A DNA stretch of 7,322 nt from Halieaceae bacterium. GTDB lineage: Bacteria > Pseudomonadota > Gammaproteobacteria > Pseudomonadales > Halieaceae. Made by a program: the position numbers and the translations under genes. The stretch lies in contig WTJR01000091.1 in the NCBI GenBank assembly GCA_011524755.1, positions 1-7,322 on the forward strand, written 5' to 3'. Under the pieces are notes generated by a model that was given only the letters and a program-made list of their open reading frames with translations, had not been told where the DNA came from and searched no databases. Below, piece by piece: positions 1 through 7,144 of this stretch (the first letter of the stretch is position 1; every line of letters starts with the position of its first letter).

Positions 1-55
1 AACTCGCGACCTCAACCTTGGCAAGGTTGCGCTCTACCAGCTGAGCTATTCCCGC
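1..55 (-). tRNA. glyW: tRNA-Gly (anticodon GCC), 3' end cut off by window edge
   Basis: This is the first 55 nucleotides of a glycine tRNA that decodes GGC and GGU. On the minus strand it starts with GCGGGAA. The D arm closes through GCTC (tRNA positions 10-13) with GAGC (22-25) around an AGCTGGTA loop. The anticodon stem pairs CAACC with GGTTG around the loop CTTGCCAAG, which puts GCC at positions 34-36 (window 22-20). The 5' strand of the T stem, GCGAG, and the start of TT are present. The rest of the T arm, the 3' half of the acceptor stem and the CCA end lie beyond position 1. It follows pgsA by 41 bases, as glyW does in E. coli, where cysT and leuZ come next. Whether further tRNAs follow here cannot be seen. 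The symbol is borrowed from the E. coli order. Confidence 0.95.
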
Positions 56-63
56 GTACTGCC

Positions 64-91
64 AGTGTAACCCTCTAGAGAGCGTTATCAA
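64..91 (-). promoter_or_regulatory. Candidate sigma-70 promoter for the tRNA gene
   Basis: In the 41-base gap between pgsA and the tRNA, the minus strand has TTGATA (91-86, five of six matches to the -35 consensus). A 16-base spacer and then TACACT (69-64, four of six matches to the -10 consensus) follow. Only eight bases separate the -10 box from the first base of the mature tRNA, so transcription would start about one to three bases upstream of it, giving a very short 5' leader. No terminator separates pgsA from the tRNA, so read-through from the operon is also possible. The call rests on pattern matching and position only. Confidence 0.45.
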
Positions 92-96
92 CTGCT

Positions 97-666
97 TTAC
101 TGCGCTGCGTCCCTCGCCTCAGCCTTCAGCATTACCTCGAGGTACTTCCACATGGACCAGAGTGTCAGCACGACGGCGAGCGCTAGAGAAATGAAGGCCA
201 CGATGAGGAGTAAATCACCGTAGCCCTCATCCATCCGCCAAAGTAGGCCGATAATTGCCACCATTTGAAGTGTCGTTTTGAACTTGGCGACAACCGTCAC
301 AGCAACCGACTGGCTGTCTCCGCGCCTCGCCATCCATTCACGCAAAGCGCTGACTAATATCTCTCGACCGATAATGACGATGGCACTCAGCGTGACCCAC
401 AGAGAATCGTAGTGATCGACGAGGAGCACCAATGCGGTCGCGACGATTAGCTTGTCAGCGACCGGATCTAAAAAGGCACCAAACTCACTCTCTTGATCCA
501 AGGTTCGAGCTACCCAGCCATCGAGCCAATCAGTGATGGCCGCGACGACGAAGATAATCGCCGAAGTGATGCCCGCATAAGGTCCAGCCAAGTAGAAAGC
601 TCCCACCATCAGAGGGATACACAAAACTCGCAGGAGAGTCAGTATGTTCGGGAGATTCCAGCTCAC
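97..666 (-). CDS. pgsA: CDP-diacylglycerol--glycerol-3-phosphate 3-phosphatidyltransferase (phosphatidylglycerophosphate synthase)
   Basis: This inner-membrane enzyme transfers the phosphatidyl group of CDP-diacylglycerol to sn-glycerol 3-phosphate, releasing CMP. It is the committed step to phosphatidylglycerol and cardiolipin. The 189-residue protein carries the full CDP-alcohol phosphotransferase signature: D46, D49, G50, A53, R54, G63, D67 and D71 are all at the expected spacing. Four of these are the metal-binding and catalytic aspartates. Hydrophobic stretches near residues 8-28, 31-47, 72-85, 92-106, 132-143 and 151-172 fit the polytopic family fold. The N-terminal NLPNILTLLR stretch is typical of PgsA, and the length matches the family. 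The start codon is GTG, supported by a GGA six bases upstream and by that conserved N-terminus. The out-of-frame ATG at 683 is not usable because its frame stops at once. It begins 13 bases after uvrC, the usual gammaproteobacterial neighbour. Confidence 0.97.
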   Translation of the reverse strand: MSWNLPNILTLLRVLCIPLMVGAFYLAGPYAGITSAIIFVVAAITDWLDGWVARTLDQESEFGAFLDPVADKLIVATALVLLVDHYDSLWVTLSAIVIIGREILVSALREWMARRGDSQSVAVTVVAKFKTTLQMVAIIGLLWRMDEGYGDLLLIVAFISLALAVVLTLWSMWKYLEVMLKAEARDAAQ

Positions 667-670
667 AGGT

Positions 671-676
671 TTTCCA
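671..676 (-). promoter_or_regulatory. Ribosome binding site supporting the GTG start of pgsA
   Basis: The minus strand reads TGGAAA here, with its GGA core six bases before the GTG start codon at 666. It lies in the 13-base gap after the uvrC stop. It is a weak Shine-Dalgarno match, but it is well spaced and favours this start. Confidence 0.45.
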
Positions 677-679
677 AAA

Positions 680-2512
680 TCATTGCTCTACGGTGTGTAG
701 ATGGTCGTAGATAGTTTGCGCAAGGGTGGCACTGATGCCGTCGACTTTGCAAATTTCTTCGACGGACGCGTTTTCGACGCCCCGAATACTGCCAAAATGG
801 CGCAACAAGTCGCGTCTTCGCTTCGCACCAACGCCTCCAATTCCCTCCAGAGTTGACTGTTTTCGGGCTTTACCGCGCCTGCCTCGGTGCCCACTGATCG
901 CAAAGCGATGGGCCTCATCTCTAATCTGCTGAATCAGGTGCAATGCGGGATTATCACCCCGCAACTGACTTTCAGCTCCCGTATCACCGTCGATCAGCGT
1001 TTCGAAACCGGCTTTTCGGGTTGTACCTTTGGCAACGCCCACCACTTTTACCGTGGTGAGCTCGAATTGCTCCAAGACCTGCTGCGCCTGCGACACCTGT
1101 CCCTTGCCGCCATCAATGAACAACACGTCCGGTAAGGTGCCCTCGCCTTTGGATAACCGACGATACCGACGCTCCAACGCTTGTTGCATGGCCGCGTAAT
1201 CATCTCCACCTGTGATGCCGTCGATATTGAACTTGCGGTAGTCCGCTTTTCGCGCGCCATTACTGTCAAACACTACACAGGAGGCAACAGTGGCCTCACC
1301 TGAGCTGTGACTGATATCAAAGCACTCCATGCGAGTCGGAGTCATATCGAGGTCCAGCTCGCGTCTCAGGGCCTCTAGGCGCCCTGCCATGGTCTGTTTT
1401 CCACTGAGGAAAGATTCAAGGTTGCTCTCAGCTGTCTGTTTTGCGAGCTGAAGCCAGCGCGCTCGCGCATCGCGCACCTGCGTTTTGATAACAACTTTTC
1501 GCTTTCCTTGCTCCATGAGCGTGTCACAGAGCAGTTGCGCGTCGTTTGGCTTGTGACTGACCACAATTTCCTGAGGAATGGTTTGACGACCTGAGAGGTA
1601 AAACTGGGGAATAAAGGCATCTAATACGGAGGTTTCATCCTCCTCTAACTGCGTCGCCGGGTAGTAGGTGCGCGATCCCAGCACTCGGCCCTCCCTAACG
1701 AAAAGCACTTGAATACAGGCCTGCCCGTGAGCTTGTTTAACCGCCAGAAGATCAAGCTCACCCCTTGAGCCCTCAATTCCCTGAGCTGATTGCACATCTT
1801 GTAGTCGCTGGAGCTGATCTCGGTACTCAGCCGCCTTCTCAAATTCCAATTTCTCAGCCGCTGCTTCCATGTCATCGGCAATACGCTTCATTACCTTTTG
1901 CGACTTACCGCCAAGAAACAGCGCCGAGTTCTCAACCTGCTTTTGATAATCCTCATCACTGACCAAACCCACACAGGGCCCGGAACAACGACCAATTTGA
2001 TACTGAAGACAAGGGCGTGACCGATTCCGGAAGTAAGATTCCTCACACTGACGCACTTTGAATACCTTTTGCATCAAATGCAGGGTCGATCGAACGGCGC
2101 CAGCGCTCGGATACGGACCGAAATACTCGCCTTTTCGTCGCTTTGGACCGCGGTGGAAGGCAAGTTTGGGCCACTTGTCCTCGGACGACAGATAAATATA
2201 GGGGTATGACTTATCGTCCTTGAGAAGAATGTTGTAAGGCGGGTGATTCTCCTTGATTAAATTGTGTTCCAAGAGAAGTGCATCGCGCTCTGTGGTCGTC
2301 ACGGTCACCTGGATGTCACGGATACGTGACACCAAGGCCATGGTCTTACCCGACAGGCCACTGGCGCGAAAGTAGCTCGTTACGCGGTTCTTGAGGTTCT
2401 TCGCTTTTCCTACGTACAGCAGCCCACCCGCGGCGTCGTACATCTGATACACACCCGGCCGTGTGGTCAGTTGCTTTAAAAAAGACTCAGCATCAAATTT
2501 GGTCGCTGTCAT
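680..2512 (-). CDS. uvrC: Excinuclease ABC subunit C
   Basis: UvrC is the dual-incision nuclease of nucleotide excision repair. It joins the UvrB-DNA complex and cuts on both sides of the lesion. The 610-residue protein is the same length as E. coli UvrC and has every domain. An N-terminal GIY-YIG nuclease (about 17-95) makes the 3' cut, with Y33, R43, E82 and N94 at the catalytic positions. Four cysteines, C156, C168, C176 and C180, match the reported [4Fe-4S] ligands of E. coli UvrC. A UVR helix pair (about 205-240) binds UvrB. An RNase H-like domain (about 390-545) makes the 5' cut, with D399 (ECFDISH), D438 (GGDDYA), D467 (FIDGGKGQ) and H535. A tandem helix-hairpin-helix DNA-binding region follows (about 554-607). 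The ATG start overlaps the murB stop by four bases (ATGA), with only a poor ribosome site upstream, which suggests translational coupling. The catalytic set looks complete. Confidence 0.98.
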   Translation of the reverse strand: MTATKFDAESFLKQLTTRPGVYQMYDAAGGLLYVGKAKNLKNRVTSYFRASGLSGKTMALVSRIRDIQVTVTTTERDALLLEHNLIKENHPPYNILLKDDKSYPYIYLSSEDKWPKLAFHRGPKRRKGEYFGPYPSAGAVRSTLHLMQKVFKVRQCEESYFRNRSRPCLQYQIGRCSGPCVGLVSDEDYQKQVENSALFLGGKSQKVMKRIADDMEAAAEKLEFEKAAEYRDQLQRLQDVQSAQGIEGSRGELDLLAVKQAHGQACIQVLFVREGRVLGSRTYYPATQLEEDETSVLDAFIPQFYLSGRQTIPQEIVVSHKPNDAQLLCDTLMEQGKRKVVIKTQVRDARARWLQLAKQTAESNLESFLSGKQTMAGRLEALRRELDLDMTPTRMECFDISHSSGEATVASCVVFDSNGARKADYRKFNIDGITGGDDYAAMQQALERRYRRLSKGEGTLPDVLFIDGGKGQVSQAQQVLEQFELTTVKVVGVAKGTTRKAGFETLIDGDTGAESQLRGDNPALHLIQQIRDEAHRFAISGHRGRRGKARKQSTLEGIGGVGAKRRRDLLRHFGSIRGVENASVEEICKVDGISATLAQTIYDHLHTVEQ

Positions 2513-3537
2513 GCCCGTTGATCGCTTCCCACAAACTCAGGTTCCCGATCCAGCGAAACGCTATATTTTTGCGACACTGAGGAAGTAATTTTATTAGTAA
2601 ATTCAATCACTTCAGATGCATACCTTGCAGACTTGTTAATTACGACCAAAGCATGTTTTTCGGATACTGACACGCCACACTCATCTACTCCGCGCCAACC
2701 CAACTGATCAATCATCCATGCTGCACTCAGTTTAACGGTGTTGGCGTCGACGGGGTATTGAGGCATATCCGGATACTCGCCCTTTAGGTGCTCAGCTATC
2801 TCGCGGTCAACAATCGGATTTTTAAAGAAGCTACCGACATTCGCCTCAACGCTTGGATCAGGAAGTTTTGACTGCCGGATGGCAACGACCGCCGCTAATA
2901 CATCGGATGGCGTCGCAGCATCATGAGAAACTGCCTGTCGCAACGCTGGGTAGGACGTATTGACAACAGGATGCTTCGACAACCGTAAGTCGACTGCTGT
3001 AATGATTAAGTGTTTACCCTCAGGGGTCTTAAACAAGCTGTCTCTGTAGCTAAAGCAGCACTCGGCCTCTGTTAGCGCCCGAATATCACCGTTACGCGAA
3101 TCAACAACATGAACACACTCGATCATCTGAGCAATTTCAACACCGTAAGCACCAATATTCTGGACGGGTGCTGCGCCCACACTGCCCGGAATAAGCGCGA
3201 GATTTTCGAGCCCAAAGTAACCTTCAGCATTGGCCCAAAGTACCGTCTCATGCCATTCCTCGCCTGCCTGCAGACGAACGACAACGTCATCCGCTGACTC
3301 TTCGAGTAGTTCGCGCCCCTTCAAGCCCATGTGAATAGTCATGCCGGGTAAATAGCGGTTAAGTATGAGATTACTGCCACCACCCAGCACGTTGATATTC
3401 GCCGAGCGACGTCGTGCTTCGGTCAAGGCCTCCTGTAACTCCCCGCCCGTCGAAACGTGCGCATAGCACTCTGCAATACACTCAAGTTTCAGTGTATTTA
3501 GTCTTCCAAGCTGAAAGTTGGCCTCAACCTTAAGCAT
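2509..3537 (-). CDS. murB: UDP-N-acetylenolpyruvoylglucosamine reductase
   Basis: This cytoplasmic flavoenzyme uses NADPH and bound FAD to reduce UDP-GlcNAc-enolpyruvate to UDP-MurNAc, the second committed step of peptidoglycan precursor synthesis. The 342-residue protein equals the E. coli enzyme in length. It shows the FAD-binding GGGSN loop (52-56), the GLENLALIPGSVG segment (109-121) with PVQNIGAYG (124-132), and the catalytic FSYRDS arginine (R165). The proton-donating serine lies in VGSFFKNP (S236), and a C-terminal glutamate (E332) fits the third catalytic position. The YRDS region and overall length suggest the type I, E. coli-like class. The ATG shares one base with the kdsB stop (TAATG), and no Shine-Dalgarno sequence is visible before it, so translation is probably coupled to kdsB. 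The part encoding the C-terminus (about 2581-2640) is clearly more AT-rich than its surroundings, but the reading frame and motifs are intact. Confidence 0.97.
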   Translation of the reverse strand: MLKVEANFQLGRLNTLKLECIAECYAHVSTGGELQEALTEARRRSANINVLGGGSNLILNRYLPGMTIHMGLKGRELLEESADDVVVRLQAGEEWHETVLWANAEGYFGLENLALIPGSVGAAPVQNIGAYGVEIAQMIECVHVVDSRNGDIRALTEAECCFSYRDSLFKTPEGKHLIITAVDLRLSKHPVVNTSYPALRQAVSHDAATPSDVLAAVVAIRQSKLPDPSVEANVGSFFKNPIVDREIAEHLKGEYPDMPQYPVDANTVKLSAAWMIDQLGWRGVDECGVSVSEKHALVVINKSARYASEVIEFTNKITSSVSQKYSVSLDREPEFVGSDQRA

Positions 3538-4277
3538 TAAGGAGCCATCAAGCGTCTTACAGCATCGAGGTCTTTCTGTGTATCCACACCGGCGGGCACG
3601 GGTTCTATCGCATCGGCAATGCGGATCTCATGACCGCAGTGCAGCGCTCGCAGTTGCTCCAACGATTCGAGTTGCTCAAGCGGTGCCACAGGTTGCGATG
3701 CGAAATCGGCTAAAAAGCTAACGCGGTAGGCATACAAACCGACGTGGCGGCGTGCCTCAGCGGGGACAAACGCCTCATCAGCACCTCTCACGTGAGGAAT
3801 GGGTGAGCGCGAGAAGTAATGGGCCCGACCTGAAGCATCAGATACCACTTTGACAACCGAAGTATCATGGAAAGCGTCTGCTGTTTCGATTGGCTCGCAA
3901 AGCGTTGCAATTGAGGCTTCCGGATGCCCATTAAGCAAATCCGCTACCTGCTCGAGGTTAGCCACAGGCATAAGCGGCTCATCGCCCTGCAGATTGACCA
4001 CAATGGCACTTGAATCCCAGTCTTTCAGGCGAGCAACCTCAGCAAGCCGATCTGTCCCCGAGGGGTGATCGGGATCCGTCATAACCACCTCCGCACCGTG
4101 AATCATCATGGCTTCCTGGATACGGACATCATCGGTCGCAACGGTCACCGACACGGCTTTTGACTGCATTGCCTGCCGCCACACCCAATAAACCAAGGGC
4201 TTTCCATTGATATCGGCAAGGGCTTTCGCTGGAAGCCGCGTCGAGCCATATCGTGCTGGAATGACAATGTGGTACAT
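3537..4277 (-). CDS. kdsB: 3-deoxy-manno-octulosonate cytidylyltransferase (CMP-KDO synthetase)
   Basis: KdsB activates KDO with CTP to give CMP-KDO, the sugar donor for adding KDO to lipid IVA in the lipopolysaccharide inner core. It acts in the cytoplasm. The 246-residue protein is close to the E. coli length of 248. It opens with the nucleotide-binding motif IPARYGSTRLPAK (6-18) followed by INGKP (23-27). SGTDRLAE (73-80), the metal and nucleotide site VNLQGDEP (94-101, with D99), YFSRSPIP (154-161), HVGLYAYR (178-185) and the second metal aspartate in GVDT (D232) follow in order. The ATG start has a modest TAGG ribosome site five bases upstream. The gap from lpxK is only 24 bases, so there is no room for the small Trm112/YcaR-type gene often found there. 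Confidence 0.97.
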   Translation of the reverse strand: MYHIVIPARYGSTRLPAKALADINGKPLVYWVWRQAMQSKAVSVTVATDDVRIQEAMMIHGAEVVMTDPDHPSGTDRLAEVARLKDWDSSAIVVNLQGDEPLMPVANLEQVADLLNGHPEASIATLCEPIETADAFHDTSVVKVVSDASGRAHYFSRSPIPHVRGADEAFVPAEARRHVGLYAYRVSFLADFASQPVAPLEQLESLEQLRALHCGHEIRIADAIEPVPAGVDTQKDLDAVRRLMAP

Positions 4278-4301
4278 GCTGGCCTACCCGGTTATCGGAA
4301 A

Positions 4302-5315
4302 CTAATTACGAGCAACGCGGTCGAGCAGTTGCTCCAATGAAGACATCAGCGACTCTGGCAACTGAGCTTCAACATCTATGACCCACACATTGTCGCACGC
4401 TTGCTTGTCCATTTTCACCGCGTCTTTCGCTGTGACAACGATGTACTCAGGATCATGTGATGCCTGAATCTCGCTCAAAGGCAGCACCGCATGATCAGCG
4501 ACAGCTACTTCCGTGAACTCAAAACCCATGTGCCGCAACATTGTAAAAAACTGAGCGGGCTGCCCTAGTCCGGTCGCAGCAACCAACGACGCACCCGCAA
4601 AACGCGCTCTGGCCTCGTCAATGGTGAGCGTTTGTTGGGTTTTTACCGATATAAAACGCTTGGGCGCGTAGGTGAGCGCTCGAGACTCAACGCTACCATT
4701 ACGCTCCAACACAAAATTAACCGAAGAAAGGCGCTCTCTGGGCTCTCTAAGTGGTCCTACTGGCAGCAACCAGCCATTACCCAACCCTCGATCGGCATCG
4801 ATAACTGCCACTTCAAAATCCCGCGGGAGATCATAGTGCTGCAAACCATCGTCCGACAAAATGACATGCGCGCCAAATTCACGAATGAGACTTTTTGCTG
4901 CCTTTTTGCGTGATTTGCCGACAATTACGTGCGCTTTAGGGGCAGATCGCTTAATAAGCAAAGGCTCATCCCCCACTTCCTCATGGGTATGCTCCTCGCT
5001 GACCAAGAGCGAACTGTCATCGGTCGTTCTGCCATAACCACGACTGACAACCCCCACTCTAAACCCTCTTCCGGACAGGTAACGCGCCAATGCAATCAGC
5101 GTGGGCGTTTTACCCGTCCCACCTGCCGTCAATCCCCCAATGACCACCACCGGCACGCCTAACGCGGCAAACCCGTTCTGTGGACGAAAACGGCGACGCA
5201 GGGAAGTCGCCAACATCACAAGCGGGATCAAGGGCAGAAAGATGAACGTCCACTTGGCGCCGTGATACCAAGCGTTGTTAAACGCCCTCTCCAGCCCCTC
5301 TCGGCGAGATATCAT
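4302..5315 (-). CDS. lpxK: Tetraacyldisaccharide 4'-kinase (lipid A 4'-kinase)
   Basis: LpxK is an inner-membrane-bound P-loop kinase that phosphorylates the 4' position of the tetraacyldisaccharide-1-phosphate to form lipid IVA. It has 337 residues, normal for the family. A hydrophobic N-terminal segment (about 22-38) is the membrane anchor. The P-loop lies in GGTGKT (65-70). SRGYGR (91-96), GDEPLL (115-120, with the likely catalytic D116), SDDGLQH (154-160), GNGWLLPVGPLREP (179-192), a TGLGQP turn (248-253) and an ADH motif (273-275, H275 in the catalytic-pair position) follow in order. Two positions differ from the pattern I recall. The usual VGN before the P-loop is IGG (59-61), and the usual TEKDAVK near the C-terminus is TAKDAVK (295-301). 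The core ATP-binding residues are present, so it is probably active. The ATG overlaps the msbA stop by four bases (ATGA). Confidence 0.97.
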   Translation of the reverse strand: MISRREGLERAFNNAWYHGAKWTFIFLPLIPLVMLATSLRRRFRPQNGFAALGVPVVVIGGLTAGGTGKTPTLIALARYLSGRGFRVGVVSRGYGRTTDDSSLLVSEEHTHEEVGDEPLLIKRSAPKAHVIVGKSRKKAAKSLIREFGAHVILSDDGLQHYDLPRDFEVAVIDADRGLGNGWLLPVGPLREPRERLSSVNFVLERNGSVESRALTYAPKRFISVKTQQTLTIDEARARFAGASLVAATGLGQPAQFFTMLRHMGFEFTEVAVADHAVLPLSEIQASHDPEYIVVTAKDAVKMDKQACDNVWVIDVEAQLPESLMSSLEQLLDRVARN

Positions 5316-7144
5316 GCGTCGTTAAATCCTTGCTGGTGCAACGACCGGTAGATTGGCTCTTGCTCCAGCAGGCTCGAATGACTACCTGCGGCCACCACGC
5401 GCCCTTCATCCATCACAAGAACCGTGTCAGCGCTCTCGATCGTGGAAAGACGGTGTGCAACTACAAAGGTTGTCCGACCTGCCCGCGAGGCATCCAACGC
5501 AGACTGTATTAGGGATTCTGATTCGTTATCGAGCGCTGATGTTGCCTCATCCAAAATGAGGACTGGTGCCGCTTTCAATAAGGCGCGAGCAATGGCTACA
5601 CGTTGCTGCTGACCACCGGATAAACCAACACCCTGCTCACCAATGAGCGTGTCGTAATCAGACTCGAGCTCTGACACAAACCCATCGGCTTGCGCTTGTT
5701 TGGCAGCCTCGATCACAGCCTCCCGAGAGCTATCAGACATGCTGCCAAGGGCGATATTTCCTGCGACGGTGTCACTGAACAAATTGATGGCTTGAGGAAC
5801 AAACGCGAGGTGTTCGCGGTAATTAGTCAGTTCAATGCCTTGTATATCCTGACCATCGAGGGTGATCTGCCCCCCAGTTGGGGTGTAAAACCGCGCCAGC
5901 AGCTTTACAAGCGTACTCTTCCCGCTACCGGATCTCCCTACGACAGCAACTGTTTGCCCTGCCTCAACCGCAAAGCTGACATCAGATATGGCGTCGCTCT
6001 GTGCCCCGGGATAACGAAACGCAATATTGTGAAATTCAACACGACCGCTGACCTCACCCAAGGTACTGCCACCTGTGTTTTGCTCAAGCTCGGTGTCGAG
6101 TTGCTCAAAGATATCCTCGGCGGCAGCAAGGCCTCGCTGGATAATGCTCTGAATGTTACTCAGCGTCCTAATTGGCTTACCTAGCTGGGCCGCAGCGGTG
6201 ATGAAAGCCACCAATGAGCCTGCACTAAACTCCTTGAGCACCGCAGGATCGAGGGCAAACCAAAACAGTGCGCCGAGTGCTAGCGCCAGTAGCGTCTGAA
6301 TGATGGGTGTTGAAATGGCCTGTACGAAGGCGAGTTTCAAGCTTTGCTGTTTATTAAACAGGCTAACCGACTCAAAGCGTTCACTAATCTGCTCTGTCGC
6401 TCCGTAAATACGTACATCATCCAGCCCGGACAGACTCTCTGCGGTAACCTCGGTCACGGAGCCCATAGAGTCCTGAATCCGCTTACTGTAGCGACGGAAA
6501 TGCTTCCCAACGACGTGTACGACCAACCCTATGGCTGGTGCAACGATGAAAAATACGGCCGTGAGCTCCCAGTTCAGATAGAGCATGTAGGATACAAGGG
6601 CGATGATGGTAAGTCCCTCACGCAGCATCGTCTTCAGTGCGTCTGAGGCGGCACCACTCACCTGCTCTACGTTGAAGGTGACCTTCGAGAGAAGCTCACC
6701 GGTGGAGTATTTATCAATGTGGGCTTTTGGCGCCCTTACAAGAACATCAAACAGCTGTGTCCGCAGCACGTGAACGACCGAGCGCGCTACTTTGTTCATG
6801 AAATAGCTTCCGGCAAAGAAGCCCAGTGCACGTCCCAGCGATAGGACAACTGCCGCGACAGGAACCGCGATACGCGCATAGTCTGTTGGAGTTTTATCTC
6901 CCGGAGGCCAAATCCATTGTGAGGCCTGCGACACGAAACCCAGCCCCGCCATTGGTTGACCGCCCAGTGAATCGAGCAAGAACTGTGTCAGATCAGCCAG
7001 CAGGACGTTTCCAAGGCTGTAGACAACGTAGCCCAGGAAACTGAGAAATAAGGACCACTTGTAAGCGAAGGCGTAAGTGAGGAGCCGACCATACAACTTG
7101 GAATCTGAGACTGTCTTAACTGACTGATCTGCCAAACTATTCAC
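5312..7144 (-). CDS. msbA: Lipid A export ABC transporter, fused permease/ATP-binding protein
   Basis: MsbA is a homodimeric inner-membrane flippase that moves core-lipid A to the periplasmic face at the cost of ATP. The 610-residue half-transporter has an exporter-type membrane domain (about 25-325, six hydrophobic segments) and a C-terminal ATPase. The ATPase has Walker A GRSGSGKST (403-411), Q-loop Q451, signature LSGGQQQR (508-515), Walker B VLILDEAT (528-535), D-loop SALD (536-539) and switch histidine H564. It is longer than E. coli MsbA (582), partly through a longer first periplasmic loop (about 60-90), which I also recall in the Pseudomonas protein. Its place next to lpxK supports lipid A over another exporter substrate. 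The start codon is GTG with no clear ribosome site, and it overlaps the end of exbD by eight bases. A TTG three codons downstream is a less likely alternative. Confidence 0.93.
   Translation of the reverse strand: MNSLADQSVKTVSDSKLYGRLLTYAFAYKWSLFLSFLGYVVYSLGNVLLADLTQFLLDSLGGQPMAGLGFVSQASQWIWPPGDKTPTDYARIAVPVAAVVLSLGRALGFFAGSYFMNKVARSVVHVLRTQLFDVLVRAPKAHIDKYSTGELLSKVTFNVEQVSGAASDALKTMLREGLTIIALVSYMLYLNWELTAVFFIVAPAIGLVVHVVGKHFRRYSKRIQDSMGSVTEVTAESLSGLDDVRIYGATEQISERFESVSLFNKQQSLKLAFVQAISTPIIQTLLALALGALFWFALDPAVLKEFSAGSLVAFITAAAQLGKPIRTLSNIQSIIQRGLAAAEDIFEQLDTELEQNTGGSTLGEVSGRVEFHNIAFRYPGAQSDAISDVSFAVEAGQTVAVVGRSGSGKSTLVKLLARFYTPTGGQITLDGQDIQGIELTNYREHLAFVPQAINLFSDTVAGNIALGSMSDSSREAVIEAAKQAQADGFVSELESDYDTLIGEQGVGLSGGQQQRVAIARALLKAAPVLILDEATSALDNESESLIQSALDASRAGRTTFVVAHRLSTIESADTVLVMDEGRVVAAGSHSSLLEQEPIYRSLHQQGFNDA
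5327..5331 (-). promoter_or_regulatory. Ribosome binding site of lpxK inside msbA
   Basis: The minus strand reads AAGGA, 11 bases before the lpxK ATG and within the last codons of msbA. The spacing is long for a Shine-Dalgarno site, so it may act together with re-initiation at the overlapping ATGA stop-start. Confidence 0.35.

Noticed and set aside
1..55. tRNA-Gly as a possible integration (att) site for a mobile element
   Set aside because: The 3' end of the tRNA, where such sites usually lie, is outside the window, and no integrase or direct repeat is visible.
73..80. CTCTAGAG palindrome between pgsA and the tRNA as a possible terminator or operator
   Set aside because: The eight-base palindrome has no loop and no following T run, and it falls inside the spacer of the candidate promoter. 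It is too short to call.
681..683. ATG at 683 as the start of pgsA
   Set aside because: It is out of frame with pgsA, and its own frame ends after six codons. The in-frame GTG at 666 preserves the family N-terminus.
4632..4913. A 93-codon plus-strand frame antisense to lpxK
   Set aside because: Shadow of lpxK, with low-complexity translation and no context for a separate gene.
5690..6184. A 164-codon open frame on the plus strand, the longest on that strand
   Set aside because: It lies wholly antisense to the msbA ATPase-coding region, has no recognisable motif, and is best explained as a shadow of that strongly conserved gene.
6344..6646. A 100-codon plus-strand frame antisense to the msbA membrane domain
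   Set aside because: It overlaps a confident gene completely and shows no family motif and no independent support.
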